Below, in pieces: positions 27,912 through 36,031 of a DNA stretch of 64,000 nt. The DNA is from JBHGYD01 sp041920415 (GTDB taxonomy: Bacteria; Bacillota; Bacilli; Bacillales; Anoxybacillaceae). Both the position numbers and the translations under genes were made by a program. How positions within the stretch are numbered: the stretch's first letter is position 1; every line of letters starts with the position of its first letter. Where the stretch lies: the NCBI GenBank assembly GCA_041920415.1, contig JBHGYD010000031.1, positions 62,001-126,000 of the forward strand, in the 5' to 3' direction. Below the pieces are notes generated by a model. That model saw nothing but the letters and a program-made list of their open reading frames with translations, had not been told where the DNA came from and did not search any database.

Positions 27912-28516
27912 TGTTCTCCTCCTTGTTTCGGTAAATGTTTGATAAAGCTTTCAAGGGATTGTTCAATGTCTTCTTTTACTTTTTCAAAAATTTCTTTTTC
28001 GACTGCTTCTGAAGAGTTCGCTTCTGGGATATATCCATTATTCATCTTTTGTTGTAAGTAAAAGCGAATTCGTTCATCGACTTGTCGGCTAATGTCTTGA
28101 AGAATAAACTGGCGATATGTTTCATCAAGATGATATACATACTTTTCTTCCAATTGCTCTAGCGTTTTTTTACATTCATTCGTTAAATAGTTGTTGACTT
28201 TTGTTTGAATGTTGCGGAATAAGATAGGCTCCGGCTGGGGAATAATCGTTTTTTCCGGACTGACAGCAAAGTCTTCGATCGCGCCTGTGCCGTTTGGAGT
28301 AAGCCCGATATTTAATGTTCCTTCAAGCGTTTCGACTTTTAATTGGTCAAATTTATATTCAATTTTTTCAATCGTCGTTTGTGGACGTTGTTTTATTTCT
28401 TGTAACTCCTTTTCAAGAAGCGCAAGTTGTTGCTCAAGTTTTTTAATTTTGTTTGTTTGCCACAATAAATACTGCTGTAACTTGATGAAATAGTCGTGTG
28501 GAAACGAAGTGCTCAT
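27908..28516 (-). CDS. gerPC: Spore germination protein GerPC
   Basis: About 202 residues, the largest GerP protein. A coiled-coil stretch (LLWQTNKIKKLEQQLALLEKELQEIKQ without breaks) near the N-terminus is followed by EKIEYKFDQLKVETLEGTLN and GLTPNG, features of GerPC. The start is uncertain. ATGs at 28528 and 28525 lie too close to the GAGAGG site, so ATG 28516 (MSTSFPHDYF) is preferred although its spacing is slightly long. It may act as the scaffold that holds the small GerP proteins; that is inference from its coiled coil. Confidence 0.85.
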   Translation of the reverse strand: MSTSFPHDYFIKLQQYLLWQTNKIKKLEQQLALLEKELQEIKQRPQTTIEKIEYKFDQLKVETLEGTLNIGLTPNGTGAIEDFAVSPEKTIIPQPEPILFRNIQTKVNNYLTNECKKTLEQLEEKYVYHLDETYRQFILQDISRQVDERIRFYLQQKMNNGYIPEANSSEAVEKEIFEKVKEDIEQSLESFIKHLPKQGGEQ

Positions 28517-28598
28517 ATGGTCCATCATCCTCTCAAAGGTCCCTTCTCTTTCAAATATATTGGCTACGAATAGTTGTCATCACTTTTTGGAGGATTTT

Positions 28599-28805
28599 TT
28601 AGCGAGTCGCAGAGTGAAGGGGCACCAATGGAGCGGGTGCAGTGACTTTTGCTTCAGGGGCAGGTTGGGCAAAGCCCCCTGTATTGCTTAACGTTGAAAG
28701 GGCTTGAATACTACCAGCGCTACCGATTTGTAAAACAGATGAGTTTGTGACAGAACCAATTTTGAATTGATAAATCCATATGCTTTGGTTAATATAAAAA
28801 TTCAT
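28599..28805 (-). CDS. gerPB: Spore germination protein GerPB
   Basis: 68 residues. MNFYINQSIWIYQFKIGSV, SSVLQIGSAGSIQALS and a Pro/Ala-rich tail ending PLVPLHSATR match GerPB. AAAGGAGTG precedes ATG 28805 and overlaps the stop codon of gerPA, so the two are tightly coupled. It is slightly shorter than the B. subtilis protein, in the tail. Confidence 0.9.
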   Translation of the reverse strand: MNFYINQSIWIYQFKIGSVTNSSVLQIGSAGSIQALSTLSNTGGFAQPAPEAKVTAPAPLVPLHSATR

Positions 28806-28817
28806 TTTTTCACTCCT

Positions 28818-29039
28818 TTAAGCATTGCCCACGATATTTTCATCCATTACGTCTGCATCATTTGTATTTGTATTGCTGTAATAGTTATAAATGTGTAAAC
28901 CGTCACCTGTATTAAAAGAGCCAGCACCGGCAAACGTTTTTACGACACTGTATGGCGAGATCGCGAAAACATCTCCGATATGAAACACTCCGCTGCTTGC
29001 GATGCTGTTAAGTTTTACTACTCCAACGAATGCTGGCAT
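28818..29039 (-). CDS. gerPA: Spore germination protein GerPA
   Basis: 73 residues, the length of GerPA. MPAFVGVVKLNSIASSGVFH, SYSVVKTFAGAGSFNTGDG and GLHIYN are typical. The start at 29039 is chosen because AAGGTG is properly spaced only to this ATG; in-frame ATGs at 29045 and 29060 lie on or before the ribosome site. It is the first gene of the operon, with a sigma-K-like promoter immediately upstream. Confidence 0.9.
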   Translation of the reverse strand: MPAFVGVVKLNSIASSGVFHIGDVFAISPYSVVKTFAGAGSFNTGDGLHIYNYYSNTNTNDADVMDENIVGNA

Positions 29040-29070
29040 GTTCATACACCTTTCCTTCATTCTTACTTTT

Positions 29071-29099
29071 TATCTTATGGGCACATGTAGGAAAGTGTG
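29071..29099 (-). promoter_or_regulatory. Putative sigma-K promoter of the gerP operon
   Basis: On the minus strand CATAAGATA (29071-29079) matches the sigma-K -10 pattern CATAnnnTA. CACAC lies about 16 bp upstream as a -35. The gerP operon is known to be mother-cell, sigma-K transcribed in B. subtilis. Confidence 0.6.
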
Positions 29100-29105
29100 A
29101 TTGTT

Positions 29106-29330
29106 TTAGTTGTTCGCTGTATTGTTGGAATCCGCTACATCCGGATCTGCTGTATTGGTGAAGCTAACAAATGTATTTGTTTGCAGAAAGTCGCCATTAT
29201 TTGTTCCGCCCGATCCTGAGTGTGATTTCAATGTACTTTTTGGTGCGATTTGTAATACGTCTCCAAAGTTCACCGTTCCATCGCCGCTCACATGTGTAAT
29301 GTTTACTGGACCGCCAATAAATGATGGCAT
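29106..29330 (-). CDS. GerPF-like spore germination protein, extra paralogue 1
   Basis: 74 residues of the GerPA/GerPF family: MPSFIGGPVNITHVSGDGTV, NFGDVLQIAPKST, NNGDFLQTNT and DPDVADSNNTANN. The start at 29330 follows AAGGATGTGGAG; a more upstream ATG precedes the ribosome site. It is a separate gene 66 bp upstream of gerPA with its own sigma-K-like -10. It is closer to the paralogue at 29474 than to GerPF at 27038. It probably belongs to the spore coat. No experimental function is assigned. Confidence 0.85.
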   Translation of the reverse strand: MPSFIGGPVNITHVSGDGTVNFGDVLQIAPKSTLKSHSGSGGTNNGDFLQTNTFVSFTNTADPDVADSNNTANN

Positions 29331-29376
29331 ATACTCCACATCCTTTCCGAACAAGTTAAGTGAGGCTGAGTTAATT

Positions 29377-29385
29377 TAGTGTATG
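29377..29385 (-). promoter_or_regulatory. Sigma-K-like -10 element for the minus-strand GerPF paralogue
   Basis: CATACACTA on the minus strand fits CATAnnnTA and lies about 50 bp before the start. No convincing -35 is seen at the right distance. Confidence 0.4.
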
Positions 29386-29434
29386 TGAAATTGTTAAACG
29401 AGGATGCGTGTCTATACCGTTCTTTTTTTCATTT

Positions 29435-29443
29435 CATACAATA
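29435..29443 (+). promoter_or_regulatory. Sigma-K-like -10 element for the plus-strand GerPF paralogue
   Basis: CATACAATA fits CATAnnnTA, about 30 bp before the start at 29474. TAC lies 17 bp upstream of it as a possible minimal -35. Confidence 0.45.
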
Positions 29444-29473
29444 AGATAATAAAAGATTAAGAGGATGATGCGC

Positions 29474-29698
29474 ATGCCGGCAGTGATTGTTGGAGGAGTA
29501 ACAGTGACAAGCGTAGCGGGAAATGGCACAGTCAATATGGGTGATGCTTTACAAATTGCTCCTAAAAGTACGACGAAAGCCTATTCTGGAGCAGGTGGCG
29601 GAAATACGGGGAACTTTTTGCAAACAAACACGTTTTGTAGCGTGACGAATACGATAGACCCTGATGTGAACGACTCTAGCAATAAAGCTAATAATTAA
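29474..29698 (+). CDS. GerPF-like spore germination protein, extra paralogue 2
   Basis: 74 residues. MPAVIVGGVTVTSVAGNGTV, NMGDALQIAPKST, GNTGNFLQTNT and DPDVNDSSNKANN place it in the GerPA/GerPF family. It is similar by eye along its length to the divergent neighbour at 29106-29330. GAGGATGATG precedes ATG 29474. It has one Cys (TFCSVTN) not seen in the neighbour. It is monocistronic, with its own sigma-K-like -10 and a terminator. Confidence 0.85.
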   Translation: MPAVIVGGVTVTSVAGNGTVNMGDALQIAPKSTTKAYSGAGGGNTGNFLQTNTFCSVTNTIDPDVNDSSNKANN

Positions 29699-29727
29699 GC
29701 GTTACAGTTTTGTAACGCTTTCTTTTG
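29697..29727 (+). terminator. Terminator after GerPF-like paralogue 2
   Basis: AGCGTTAC, loop AGTTTT, GTAACGCT, then TTCTTTT. It starts at the stop codon. Confidence 0.75.
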
Positions 29728-29794
29728 GAAGATATGATATAATTTTATTTATTTATGAATTTTCTAAATTGTTGATAAAAGGGGGATGGGAAGC

Positions 29795-31387
29795 ATGAAT
29801 GTACCATTAGTGTTGACACATTTTTTAGACAGAGCGGTCGCTTTATATGGGGACAAAACGGGGGTGATTTGTGACGGAAAAGAATTTACATATCGTCAGC
29901 TGAACGAGCGGGTAAATCAACTTTCGCACGGCTTGAAAGACTTGGGGGTAAAAAAAGGAGATCGCGTCGCTTATTTAGCGCCGAATACGCTCGAAATGTT
30001 AGAAGGTTTTTACGGTGTATTTCAACTTGGAGCTGTCATGGTACCGCTCAATATTCGTTTAAAACCGGATGATTATTTATTTATTCTAAATCATAGTGAA
30101 AGTAAAATTTTGTTTGTTGACCAAGAATTATATCACTTAATTGTGCCAATTAAGGACAAGCTGGAGACAGTCGAGAAAATCATTGTTCATTATAAAGATG
30201 ACGAAACAAATGAAATCGCTTACGATGAGTGGTTAGAGCAATATCCAAAAACAGCGTTCGAACGGCCGGAAATCGACGAAAACGATGTATGTAGCCTTCT
30301 TTACACAAGTGGGACAACGGGAAATCCAAAAGGAGTGATGTTAACGCATCGCAATAACTATTTGCACGCGTTAGCGACGATGCACCATCTTCGCGTGTCA
30401 GACCGTGACAATCATTTGCATGTATTACCGATGTTCCACGTCAATGGATGGGGAGCACCGTTTTATTACACAGCTAACGGCGCCACGCATATTTGTTTAC
30501 GAAAAGCCGTACCGGAAGTTATTTTTGACTATATTCAAAAATATAAAGTAAGCGTCATGCATATGGCGCCAACCGTGTTAAACTCGCTTTTACAGTACTA
30601 TGAACAACACGTACCTGTCGTCGAACATCCTGTTCGTGTCGTGATTGCTGGTTCCGCGCCTCCGCCAGCGTTTGTCACACGCGTTGAAAAAGAGTTAGGA
30701 TGGGAATTCATTCAAGTATATGGGATGACTGAATCTTCACCACTCAGTACTGTTTCAACGATTCGCGCGCATTTAAGCAATTTGCCGTTGAATGAGCAAT
30801 ATCGAATGAAAGCAAAAGCGGGATATCCGATGATTGGTTGTGAAGTCAAAGTCGTGAACGAGTATGGAGAAGAGGTACCGCATGACGGAAAAACGATTGG
30901 GGAAGTGATTGTAAGAAGTAACGGTGTGATGAAAGGGTATTGGAAAAATCCAGAGGCAACGATGGAGACGATTCGTAACGGCTGGCTTCATACGGGAGAT
31001 ATGGGCACCGTCGATGAGTACGGAAACATTGATATCGTTGACCGGAAAAAAGATATCATTATTAGCGGTGGGGAAAACATTTCTTCGATCGAGGTCGAAG
31101 GGGTGCTTTATGAGCATCCTGCCGTATTAGAAGCAGCCGTTATTGCTGTCCCGCACGAAAAATGGGGTGAAACACCGCATGCGTTCGTCGTGACAAGACC
31201 AGGGCATCACGTCACCGAACAAGAGCTCATCGCGTTTTCGCGGGAAAAGCTAGCCCACTTTAAAGCGATTACCGGAGTGACATTCGTGGACGAATTGCCA
31301 AAAACAGCATCGGGCAAAATCCAAAAAGTGCATTTGCGCAATGAATATTGGCAGGCGATTGGTAAAACGGGACGCTATGTCAACTAA
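29795..31387 (+). CDS. Acyl-CoA synthetase (AMP-forming)
   Basis: 530 residues of the adenylate-forming superfamily: LLYTSGTTGNPKGVML (about residue 170), VYGMTESSPL, LHTGDMG, DRKKDIIISGGENISS and the C-terminal lysine in PKTASGKIQK. The GGENISS variant and overall form resemble medium/long-chain fatty-acid CoA ligases distinct from LcfB in this window. ATG 29795 is favoured over 29786, because GGGGG abuts the latter. No FadR site is seen upstream. Monocistronic with a terminator. The substrate chain length cannot be told. Confidence 0.85.
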   Translation: MNVPLVLTHFLDRAVALYGDKTGVICDGKEFTYRQLNERVNQLSHGLKDLGVKKGDRVAYLAPNTLEMLEGFYGVFQLGAVMVPLNIRLKPDDYLFILNHSESKILFVDQELYHLIVPIKDKLETVEKIIVHYKDDETNEIAYDEWLEQYPKTAFERPEIDENDVCSLLYTSGTTGNPKGVMLTHRNNYLHALATMHHLRVSDRDNHLHVLPMFHVNGWGAPFYYTANGATHICLRKAVPEVIFDYIQKYKVSVMHMAPTVLNSLLQYYEQHVPVVEHPVRVVIAGSAPPPAFVTRVEKELGWEFIQVYGMTESSPLSTVSTIRAHLSNLPLNEQYRMKAKAGYPMIGCEVKVVNEYGEEVPHDGKTIGEVIVRSNGVMKGYWKNPEATMETIRNGWLHTGDMGTVDEYGNIDIVDRKKDIIISGGENISSIEVEGVLYEHPAVLEAAVIAVPHEKWGETPHAFVVTRPGHHVTEQELIAFSREKLAHFKAITGVTFVDELPKTASGKIQKVHLRNEYWQAIGKTGRYVN

Positions 31388-31397
31388 GCAATAAAAC

Positions 31398-31428
31398 GAG
31401 GCATCCGCAAACATGCGGAGCCTTTTTC
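31398..31428 (+). terminator. Terminator after the acyl-CoA synthetase gene
   Basis: GGCATCCGCA, loop AACA, TGCGGAGCC, then TTTTTCC; one mismatch in the stem. Confidence 0.75.
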
Positions 31429-31456
31429 CTTTATAATGATTGATGAGGTGGTGAGG

Positions 31457-32626
31457 ATGATAACGTTACAGAATGAAAGAATTGAGGTCGTTGATGTAAT
31501 ACGTGGTTTTTCGATTTTTGGAATATTTTTAGTGAATATGTTGGATTTTAGCTCACCCATTATGTATGTAAGACCAGAAGAGTGGTGGTCTGCCCCAATG
31601 GACCGTTGGACGGTCACTATTATCGATATTGTGGCCCAAGCGAGTTTTTATCCGTTATTTGCGTTTTTGTTTGGGTTTAGTATGATTGTGTTTCGTAAGC
31701 GAGTGCTCGAAAAAGCGTTATCGTTTTCGTGCCTTTTTCTCCGTCGCTTGCTTGCTTTACTTGTCATCGGTTGTATTCATGCTTTTTTTATTTGGCATGG
31801 AGATATTTTAATTGCTTATGCGTTGACAGGATTTATATTGCTTTTTTTTCATCGAGCACATTCACGTACATGGCTCGTAGGGGCTATCATGGTTTTCGTT
31901 GTTCCTCATTTTGTCATTAGCCTTTTATTAGGGTTTGCTGTCTTTTCAGGAAAAAGTGCGACGCTTACTAGCAATGAACCATTAGCTATTGAAGCGTTGA
32001 AGCATTATCGTGATGGAACGATAGCCGATATTTTTTTGCAGCGGTGGAATGATTGGGTGTATGTAAACAGCATGGAAGGGTTGCAGTTCACGGTGATGAC
32101 GCTTTTAGCGATGTGTTTATTCGGTGGCTACATTGCACAAAAGCAATGGTTTGTGTATGTAGAGGAGCATATAAGAAAAATGAAAACAATATGGCTTTTT
32201 TCCTTGTGCATCGGCGTACCATTGAAACTATTGCCTTATCTAACAGAGAAAAATGCATGGACAGAATACGTTCAAGATATGTTCGGTGGGCCGGCGCTCT
32301 CTTTCTTTTATGCGACAACCATTTTTCTTCTTTTTCGAAAAGAAAGATGGAGAAAAGTGTTGTTGCCGCTAGCAGCGGTTGGACGCATGTCGCTTACAAA
32401 CTATTTATTTCAGTCGGTGTTTTGTACCTCTTTATTTTATAGCTATGGGTTAGGATTGTACGGAAGGGTTCACCCCTTTTATGGATTAGTATTGGCAATT
32501 GCGATTTATTTTGTTCAAGTTATCGCAAGTAAACGATGGTTGCGGTCGTTTCGAATGGGACCGATCGAATGGGCATGGAGAACAGCTACGTACGGGAAAC
32601 GACCGTTGTTCAGACGCCTGCCATAA
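31457..32626 (+). CDS. DUF418 family membrane protein
   Basis: 389 residues with many hydrophobic segments. The N-terminal VVDVIRGFSIFGIFLVNML and the C-terminal GRMSLTNYLFQS and GPIEWAWR segments are the conserved parts of DUF418/YeiB-type proteins, which are distant relatives of acyltransferase-3 membrane proteins. ATG 31457 is chosen because GAGGTGGTG precedes it; an ATG at 31436 lacks a ribosome site. The function is unknown. It is convergent with the Spo0E-like gene. Confidence 0.8.
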   Translation: MITLQNERIEVVDVIRGFSIFGIFLVNMLDFSSPIMYVRPEEWWSAPMDRWTVTIIDIVAQASFYPLFAFLFGFSMIVFRKRVLEKALSFSCLFLRRLLALLVIGCIHAFFIWHGDILIAYALTGFILLFFHRAHSRTWLVGAIMVFVVPHFVISLLLGFAVFSGKSATLTSNEPLAIEALKHYRDGTIADIFLQRWNDWVYVNSMEGLQFTVMTLLAMCLFGGYIAQKQWFVYVEEHIRKMKTIWLFSLCIGVPLKLLPYLTEKNAWTEYVQDMFGGPALSFFYATTIFLLFRKERWRKVLLPLAAVGRMSLTNYLFQSVFCTSLFYSYGLGLYGRVHPFYGLVLAIAIYFVQVIASKRWLRSFRMGPIEWAWRTATYGKRPLFRRLP

Positions 32627-32636
32627 GGTCAAAAAA

Positions 32637-32663
32637 GTCCCTCTTCATGGGCTATTGAGGGAC
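32637..32663 (-). terminator. Terminator of the Spo0E-like gene
   Basis: On the minus strand GTCCCTC and GAGGGAC pair around a 13-base loop and are followed by TTTTTT. The stem overlaps the last codons of the gene. Confidence 0.6.
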
Positions 32664-32834
32664 AAGCGATGGGGCAGGCTCGCTATTTACAGGTATGAGC
32701 AGGGTTTCTTTTACATACAGATTGATTAGCTCGTCTAACTCTTGACTGCATTGGAGCGTTTCTTTTGCCGTAAAGCCATATGTTAAAGCTAATTCGATCA
32801 TTTGTTGTCGTTTTTTTTCAATCAGCATGATCAT
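32652..32834 (-). CDS. yisI: Spo0E-like aspartyl-phosphate phosphatase (YisI type)
   Basis: 60 residues with the family hallmark SQELDELI at about residues 30-37. Such small proteins dephosphorylate Spo0A-P and so delay sporulation. The first half is the helix IEKKRQQMIELALTYG. GGTGA lies upstream of ATG 32834; a second in-frame ATG is at 32828. In B. subtilis yisI also lies between gerPA and yisK, which supports the symbol. Confidence 0.85.
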   Translation of the reverse strand: MIMLIEKKRQQMIELALTYGFTAKETLQCSQELDELINLYVKETLLIPVNSEPAPSLVPQ

Positions 32835-33108
32835 TGTTTTTCACCAACATTTTCTACATTGTCAAGGTTAATGCAATTCAACTAAACATTTTGATGGACT
32901 TTTTTAGAAATTTGTACGATAAACAATGAAGCGAAATTTATAGACTAAAATCATTATACATTGAATGGGAGAAAAAGAAAGATGTTCGATAAAATAAGAC
33001 GTAACGTTACATATTGAAACAAATTTCTACAATTTTTTTTGGCAGGGGTTAGAAAAGAAAAAGAGAATAGATAAAAATGAGATGAAACAAAAGGAAGGGA
33101 GAATAACG

Positions 33109-34014
33109 ATGAAATTTGTTACAGCGGAACGAAACGGTGAAACGTTGATAGGGGTCATTTATAAAGAAAATGAGAAAGTGGTGAATTTACGGTTAGCTGA
33201 ACAAGCGATGAGTAACAATATCACGCTTCCTCCGTCTTTGTTAGAGTGTATTGCATTAGGTGAAATATTTATAAACAAAGTAAACGAAATCATTACATGG
33301 ATAGAGCAGCACCCGTCTGAGCAATACATGTATCCAATTACGAGTGTTCGCCTATTAGCGCCCATTCCGCGCCCATCTAAAAATATCTTTTGCGTCGGGA
33401 AAAACTATGTCGAACATGCGATTGAACTAGGGAGTGCGGACGATATTCCAGAACATATCATGTTGTTTTCAAAAGTGCCAACGACCGTTGTCGGGCATGA
33501 GGCTCCTGTTTTACGCCATGAACATGTGACAAACGAGCTTGATTACGAAGGAGAGTTGGCGGTTGTCATCGGCAAAAAGGGAAAAGAAATCAAAAAAGAA
33601 GAAGCACTTGATTATGTGTTTGGTTATACGATTATTAATGATATTACCGCGCGCGACTTACAGCAGCGTCATCAACAGTTTTTGCTTGGAAAAAGTTTAG
33701 ACACTTCATGTCCAATGGGACCATGGATTGTTCATAAGTCGCTCATTCCAAATCCGAATCGTTTACAGATTGAAACAAAAGTGAATGGAGAAACGCGCCA
33801 AAAGGCGAATACAGAACAATTTATTTTTAATGTCGAGACAATTATTTCGACGATTTCTCAAGGAATGACATTAGAGCCAGGCGATATTATTGCAACAGGA
33901 ACGCCAGCAGGGGTCGGAAAAGGGATGAAGCCACCGCGTTTTTTGCAAACAGGAGATGTGGTTGAAGTGACGATTGAGGGGATTGGTACGTTACGAAACA
34001 AAATTGGAGAATGA
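33109..34014 (+). CDS. yisK: Fumarylacetoacetate hydrolase family protein YisK
   Basis: 301 residues, equal to B. subtilis YisK. The FAH-fold catalytic region is seen in NIFCVGKNYVEHA, LDYEGELAVVIGKKGK, YTIINDITARDLQ, GKSLDTSCPMGPW and DIIATGTPAGVGKG; the metal ligands are the two Glu in YEGE and the Asp of NDIT. B. subtilis YisK has been described as an oxaloacetate decarboxylase linked to the Mbl cytoskeleton. ATG 33109 follows AGGAAGGGAG; an ATG at 33082 has no such site. A bidirectional terminator separates it from rocD. Confidence 0.9.
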   Translation: MKFVTAERNGETLIGVIYKENEKVVNLRLAEQAMSNNITLPPSLLECIALGEIFINKVNEIITWIEQHPSEQYMYPITSVRLLAPIPRPSKNIFCVGKNYVEHAIELGSADDIPEHIMLFSKVPTTVVGHEAPVLRHEHVTNELDYEGELAVVIGKKGKEIKKEEALDYVFGYTIINDITARDLQQRHQQFLLGKSLDTSCPMGPWIVHKSLIPNPNRLQIETKVNGETRQKANTEQFIFNVETIISTISQGMTLEPGDIIATGTPAGVGKGMKPPRFLQTGDVVEVTIEGIGTLRNKIGE

Positions 34015-34034
34015 GCTTTACAATTACGAAAAAG

Positions 34035-34078
34035 CGAAAAGGGGATATCTCTCAACGAACGAGATACCCCCTTTTTCG
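34035..34078. terminator. Bidirectional terminator between yisK and rocD
   Basis: CGAAAAGGGGATATCTC and GAGATACCCCCTTTTTCG pair around a 9-base loop between convergent genes. Confidence 0.85.
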
Positions 34079-34079
34079 T

Positions 34080-35276
34080 TTATTGTTGTGCAAATACTTT
34101 TTTCACTTTGTCAATCGCCCAGTCGAGTTCTTCTTTTGTAATAATTAATGGAGGAGCGAAGCGAATGACTGTATCATGCGTTTCTTTGCATAATAGTCCT
34201 TCTTGTTGTAATTTTTCGCAATATGGTCGAGCTGGACCGTGTAATTCGACACCGATGAATAATCCTCTTCCACGTACTTCTTTAATATCAGGATGTTGAA
34301 TTTCACGCAATTTTTCTTGGAAATAGCTACCTAGTTCTAAAGAACGTTCTGCTAATTTTTCTTCGACAAGTACGTCAATAGCGGCAATCGAAACGGCACA
34401 AGCAAGCGGATTTCCACCAAATGTGGAGCCATGTGAGCCAGGGTTAAATACACCGAGGATGTCGCGATTCGCGGCTACACAAGAAATTGGAAATACACCA
34501 CCACCTAATGCTTTACCGAGAATGTACATATCAGGTACGACTTCTTCCCAATCGCAAGCAAACATTTTACCAGAGCGACCTAAGCCGGATTGAATTTCAT
34601 CGGCAATATATAAAACGTTATTTTCTTTACATACCTCGTATGCCGCTTTTAAGAATCCTTTAGGAGGAATGTTAATGCCGGCTTCCCCTTGAATCGGTTC
34701 GAAAATAAATGCAGCTGTATTTGGTGTAATCGCTTTCTTTAATGCTTCGACATCACCAAATGGAATGACTTTAATACCAGGAAGCATCGGACCAAATCCA
34801 CGTTTATACTCATCATTAGAGGACATTGAAACAGCTGTCATGGTTCGACCGTGAAAATTGTCTTCGCAAACGATAATTTCCGCTTTGTCTTTTTCGACGC
34901 CTTTTACGTCATACGCCCAGCGGCGCGCTGCTTTGACGGCTGTTTCCACCGCTTCAGCACCAGTATTCATTGGCAAAATCATGTCTTTTCCTGTTAATTT
35001 GGCTACTTTTTCGTACCAAGGACCTAGTTGATCGTTATGAAATGCTCTTGACGTTAATGTAATTCGATCCGCTTGTTCCTTGAGTGCTTGAATAATTTTC
35101 GGATGACGATGACCTTGGTTGACAGCTGAGTAAGCGCTTAACATATCCATATAGCGATTCCCTTCAGGGTCTTCCACCCATACTCCTTCTCCTTTTGAAA
35201 GAACAACTGGAAGCGGGTGATAGTTATTTGCTCCGTATTGTTCAGTTAAGTGAATGATTTCCGTTGTCTTATTCAT
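34080..35276 (-). CDS. rocD: Ornithine aminotransferase
   Basis: 398 residues, a class-III PLP aminotransferase that converts ornithine and 2-oxoglutarate to glutamate semialdehyde and glutamate in arginine catabolism. Motifs: NTGAEAVETAVK, the FHGRTM loop, FEPIQGEAGI, IADEIQSGLGR, and the PLP lysine in ILGKALGGGVFP. AGGAGGAAG precedes the start. An out-of-frame ATG four bases upstream encodes only three codons, a possible minor translational oddity. It stands alone here, not in a roc operon. An inverted repeat upstream is a candidate operator. Confidence 0.93.
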   Translation of the reverse strand: MNKTTEIIHLTEQYGANNYHPLPVVLSKGEGVWVEDPEGNRYMDMLSAYSAVNQGHRHPKIIQALKEQADRITLTSRAFHNDQLGPWYEKVAKLTGKDMILPMNTGAEAVETAVKAARRWAYDVKGVEKDKAEIIVCEDNFHGRTMTAVSMSSNDEYKRGFGPMLPGIKVIPFGDVEALKKAITPNTAAFIFEPIQGEAGINIPPKGFLKAAYEVCKENNVLYIADEIQSGLGRSGKMFACDWEEVVPDMYILGKALGGGVFPISCVAANRDILGVFNPGSHGSTFGGNPLACAVSIAAIDVLVEEKLAERSLELGSYFQEKLREIQHPDIKEVRGRGLFIGVELHGPARPYCEKLQQEGLLCKETHDTVIRFAPPLIITKEELDWAIDKVKKVFAQQ

Positions 35277-35318
35277 TCATCTTCCTCCTATTATGGCATT
35301 TATTGAAATGATTAATGG

Positions 35319-35363
35319 TTTCGACATTTCGCAAATTGGTAACGATACATTCACATGTCGAAA
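35319..35363. promoter_or_regulatory. Inverted repeat upstream of rocD
   Basis: TTTCGACAT (35319-35327) and ATGTCGAAA (35355-35363) are perfect inverse copies 27 bp apart, 43 bp or more upstream of rocD. It is a candidate operator; the regulator is unknown. It does not match the RocR, AhrC or sigma-L patterns I know. Confidence 0.35.
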
Positions 35364-35515
35364 AATTAAATCAATTTTATATATATTATATCAAAGATGT
35401 TTCTAGCTTGTTAGATTGAAAGTTTACTGTATCCTATTGACTGAGCTTTCTATTTCGTTTTTTTAAAAAAAATGCTATGATAGGAATAAATGTGTTTGAG
35501 AGGAGAAGATCATTG

Positions 35516-35872
35516 ATGACGCATGCGCATATTACGACGTGGGTGATTGCTTTCATTTTGTTTTTTTTGACGCTCTCTTTACAAAGGGGAAATTCTTCAA
35601 AAGCGAGAATGATGCATATGGTGTTGCGTCTTTTCTATATTTTCATTATTATTACGGGTGCGATCTTATTACATATGCTCGCTTCGATTCCGCCGCTGTA
35701 TATTGTAAAAGTGATTGTTGGTTTATGGGTTATTGGAGCGATGGAAATGGTGCTTACCCGCTCAAAAAAAGGAAAGCGTACACAAGCGGCTTGGATTCAA
35801 TTAGCGATTGCTTTTATCATCGTTTTGTATTTAGGCTTAAAGTTGCCGTTAGGATTTCACATCTTTTCGTAA
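35516..35872 (+). CDS. yisL: DUF1516 membrane protein YisL
   Basis: 118 residues, four hydrophobic segments. MTHAHITTWVIAFILFFLTL, HMVLRLFYIFIIITGA, and GLKLPLGFHIF match B. subtilis YisL in sequence pattern and length. ATG 35516 is used with AGGAG at 35501-35505; TTG at 35513 would also fit. The function is unknown. In B. subtilis it follows yisK directly, whereas here rocD lies between them on the other strand. Confidence 0.88.
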   Translation: MTHAHITTWVIAFILFFLTLSLQRGNSSKARMMHMVLRLFYIFIIITGAILLHMLASIPPLYIVKVIVGLWVIGAMEMVLTRSKKGKRTQAAWIQLAIAFIIVLYLGLKLPLGFHIFS

Positions 35873-35904
35873 AACGACAATCTCATGTGAGGTTGTCGTT
35901 TTTT
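35871..35904 (+). terminator. Terminator after yisL
   Basis: AAAACGACAA, inner CTCATGTGAG, then TTGTCGTTTTTT; it lies at the yisL stop. Confidence 0.8.
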
Positions 35905-36031
35905 CATATTTATAGCCTTCATAAAGAAATCGATAAGTTTGTTTATTAATATTCAAGAATATGGTATGTTAAAAATAGGGGGATTTTCTTAATATTTCAA
36001 AAATATGGGGGAAAGTGTGGGGAAAGAAAAA

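Noticed and set aside
27879..28691. Plus-strand frames opposite gerPC/gerPD/gerPB
   Set aside because: They are antisense to genes supported by homology, coupled starts and ribosome sites.
30773..31117. 114-codon minus-strand frame inside the acyl-CoA synthetase gene
   Set aside because: Antisense to a well-supported enzyme gene and without a ribosome site.
32053..32442. 129-codon frame inside the DUF418 gene
   Set aside because: It overlaps a clear membrane protein gene in another frame, has no ribosome site and no recognisable sequence.
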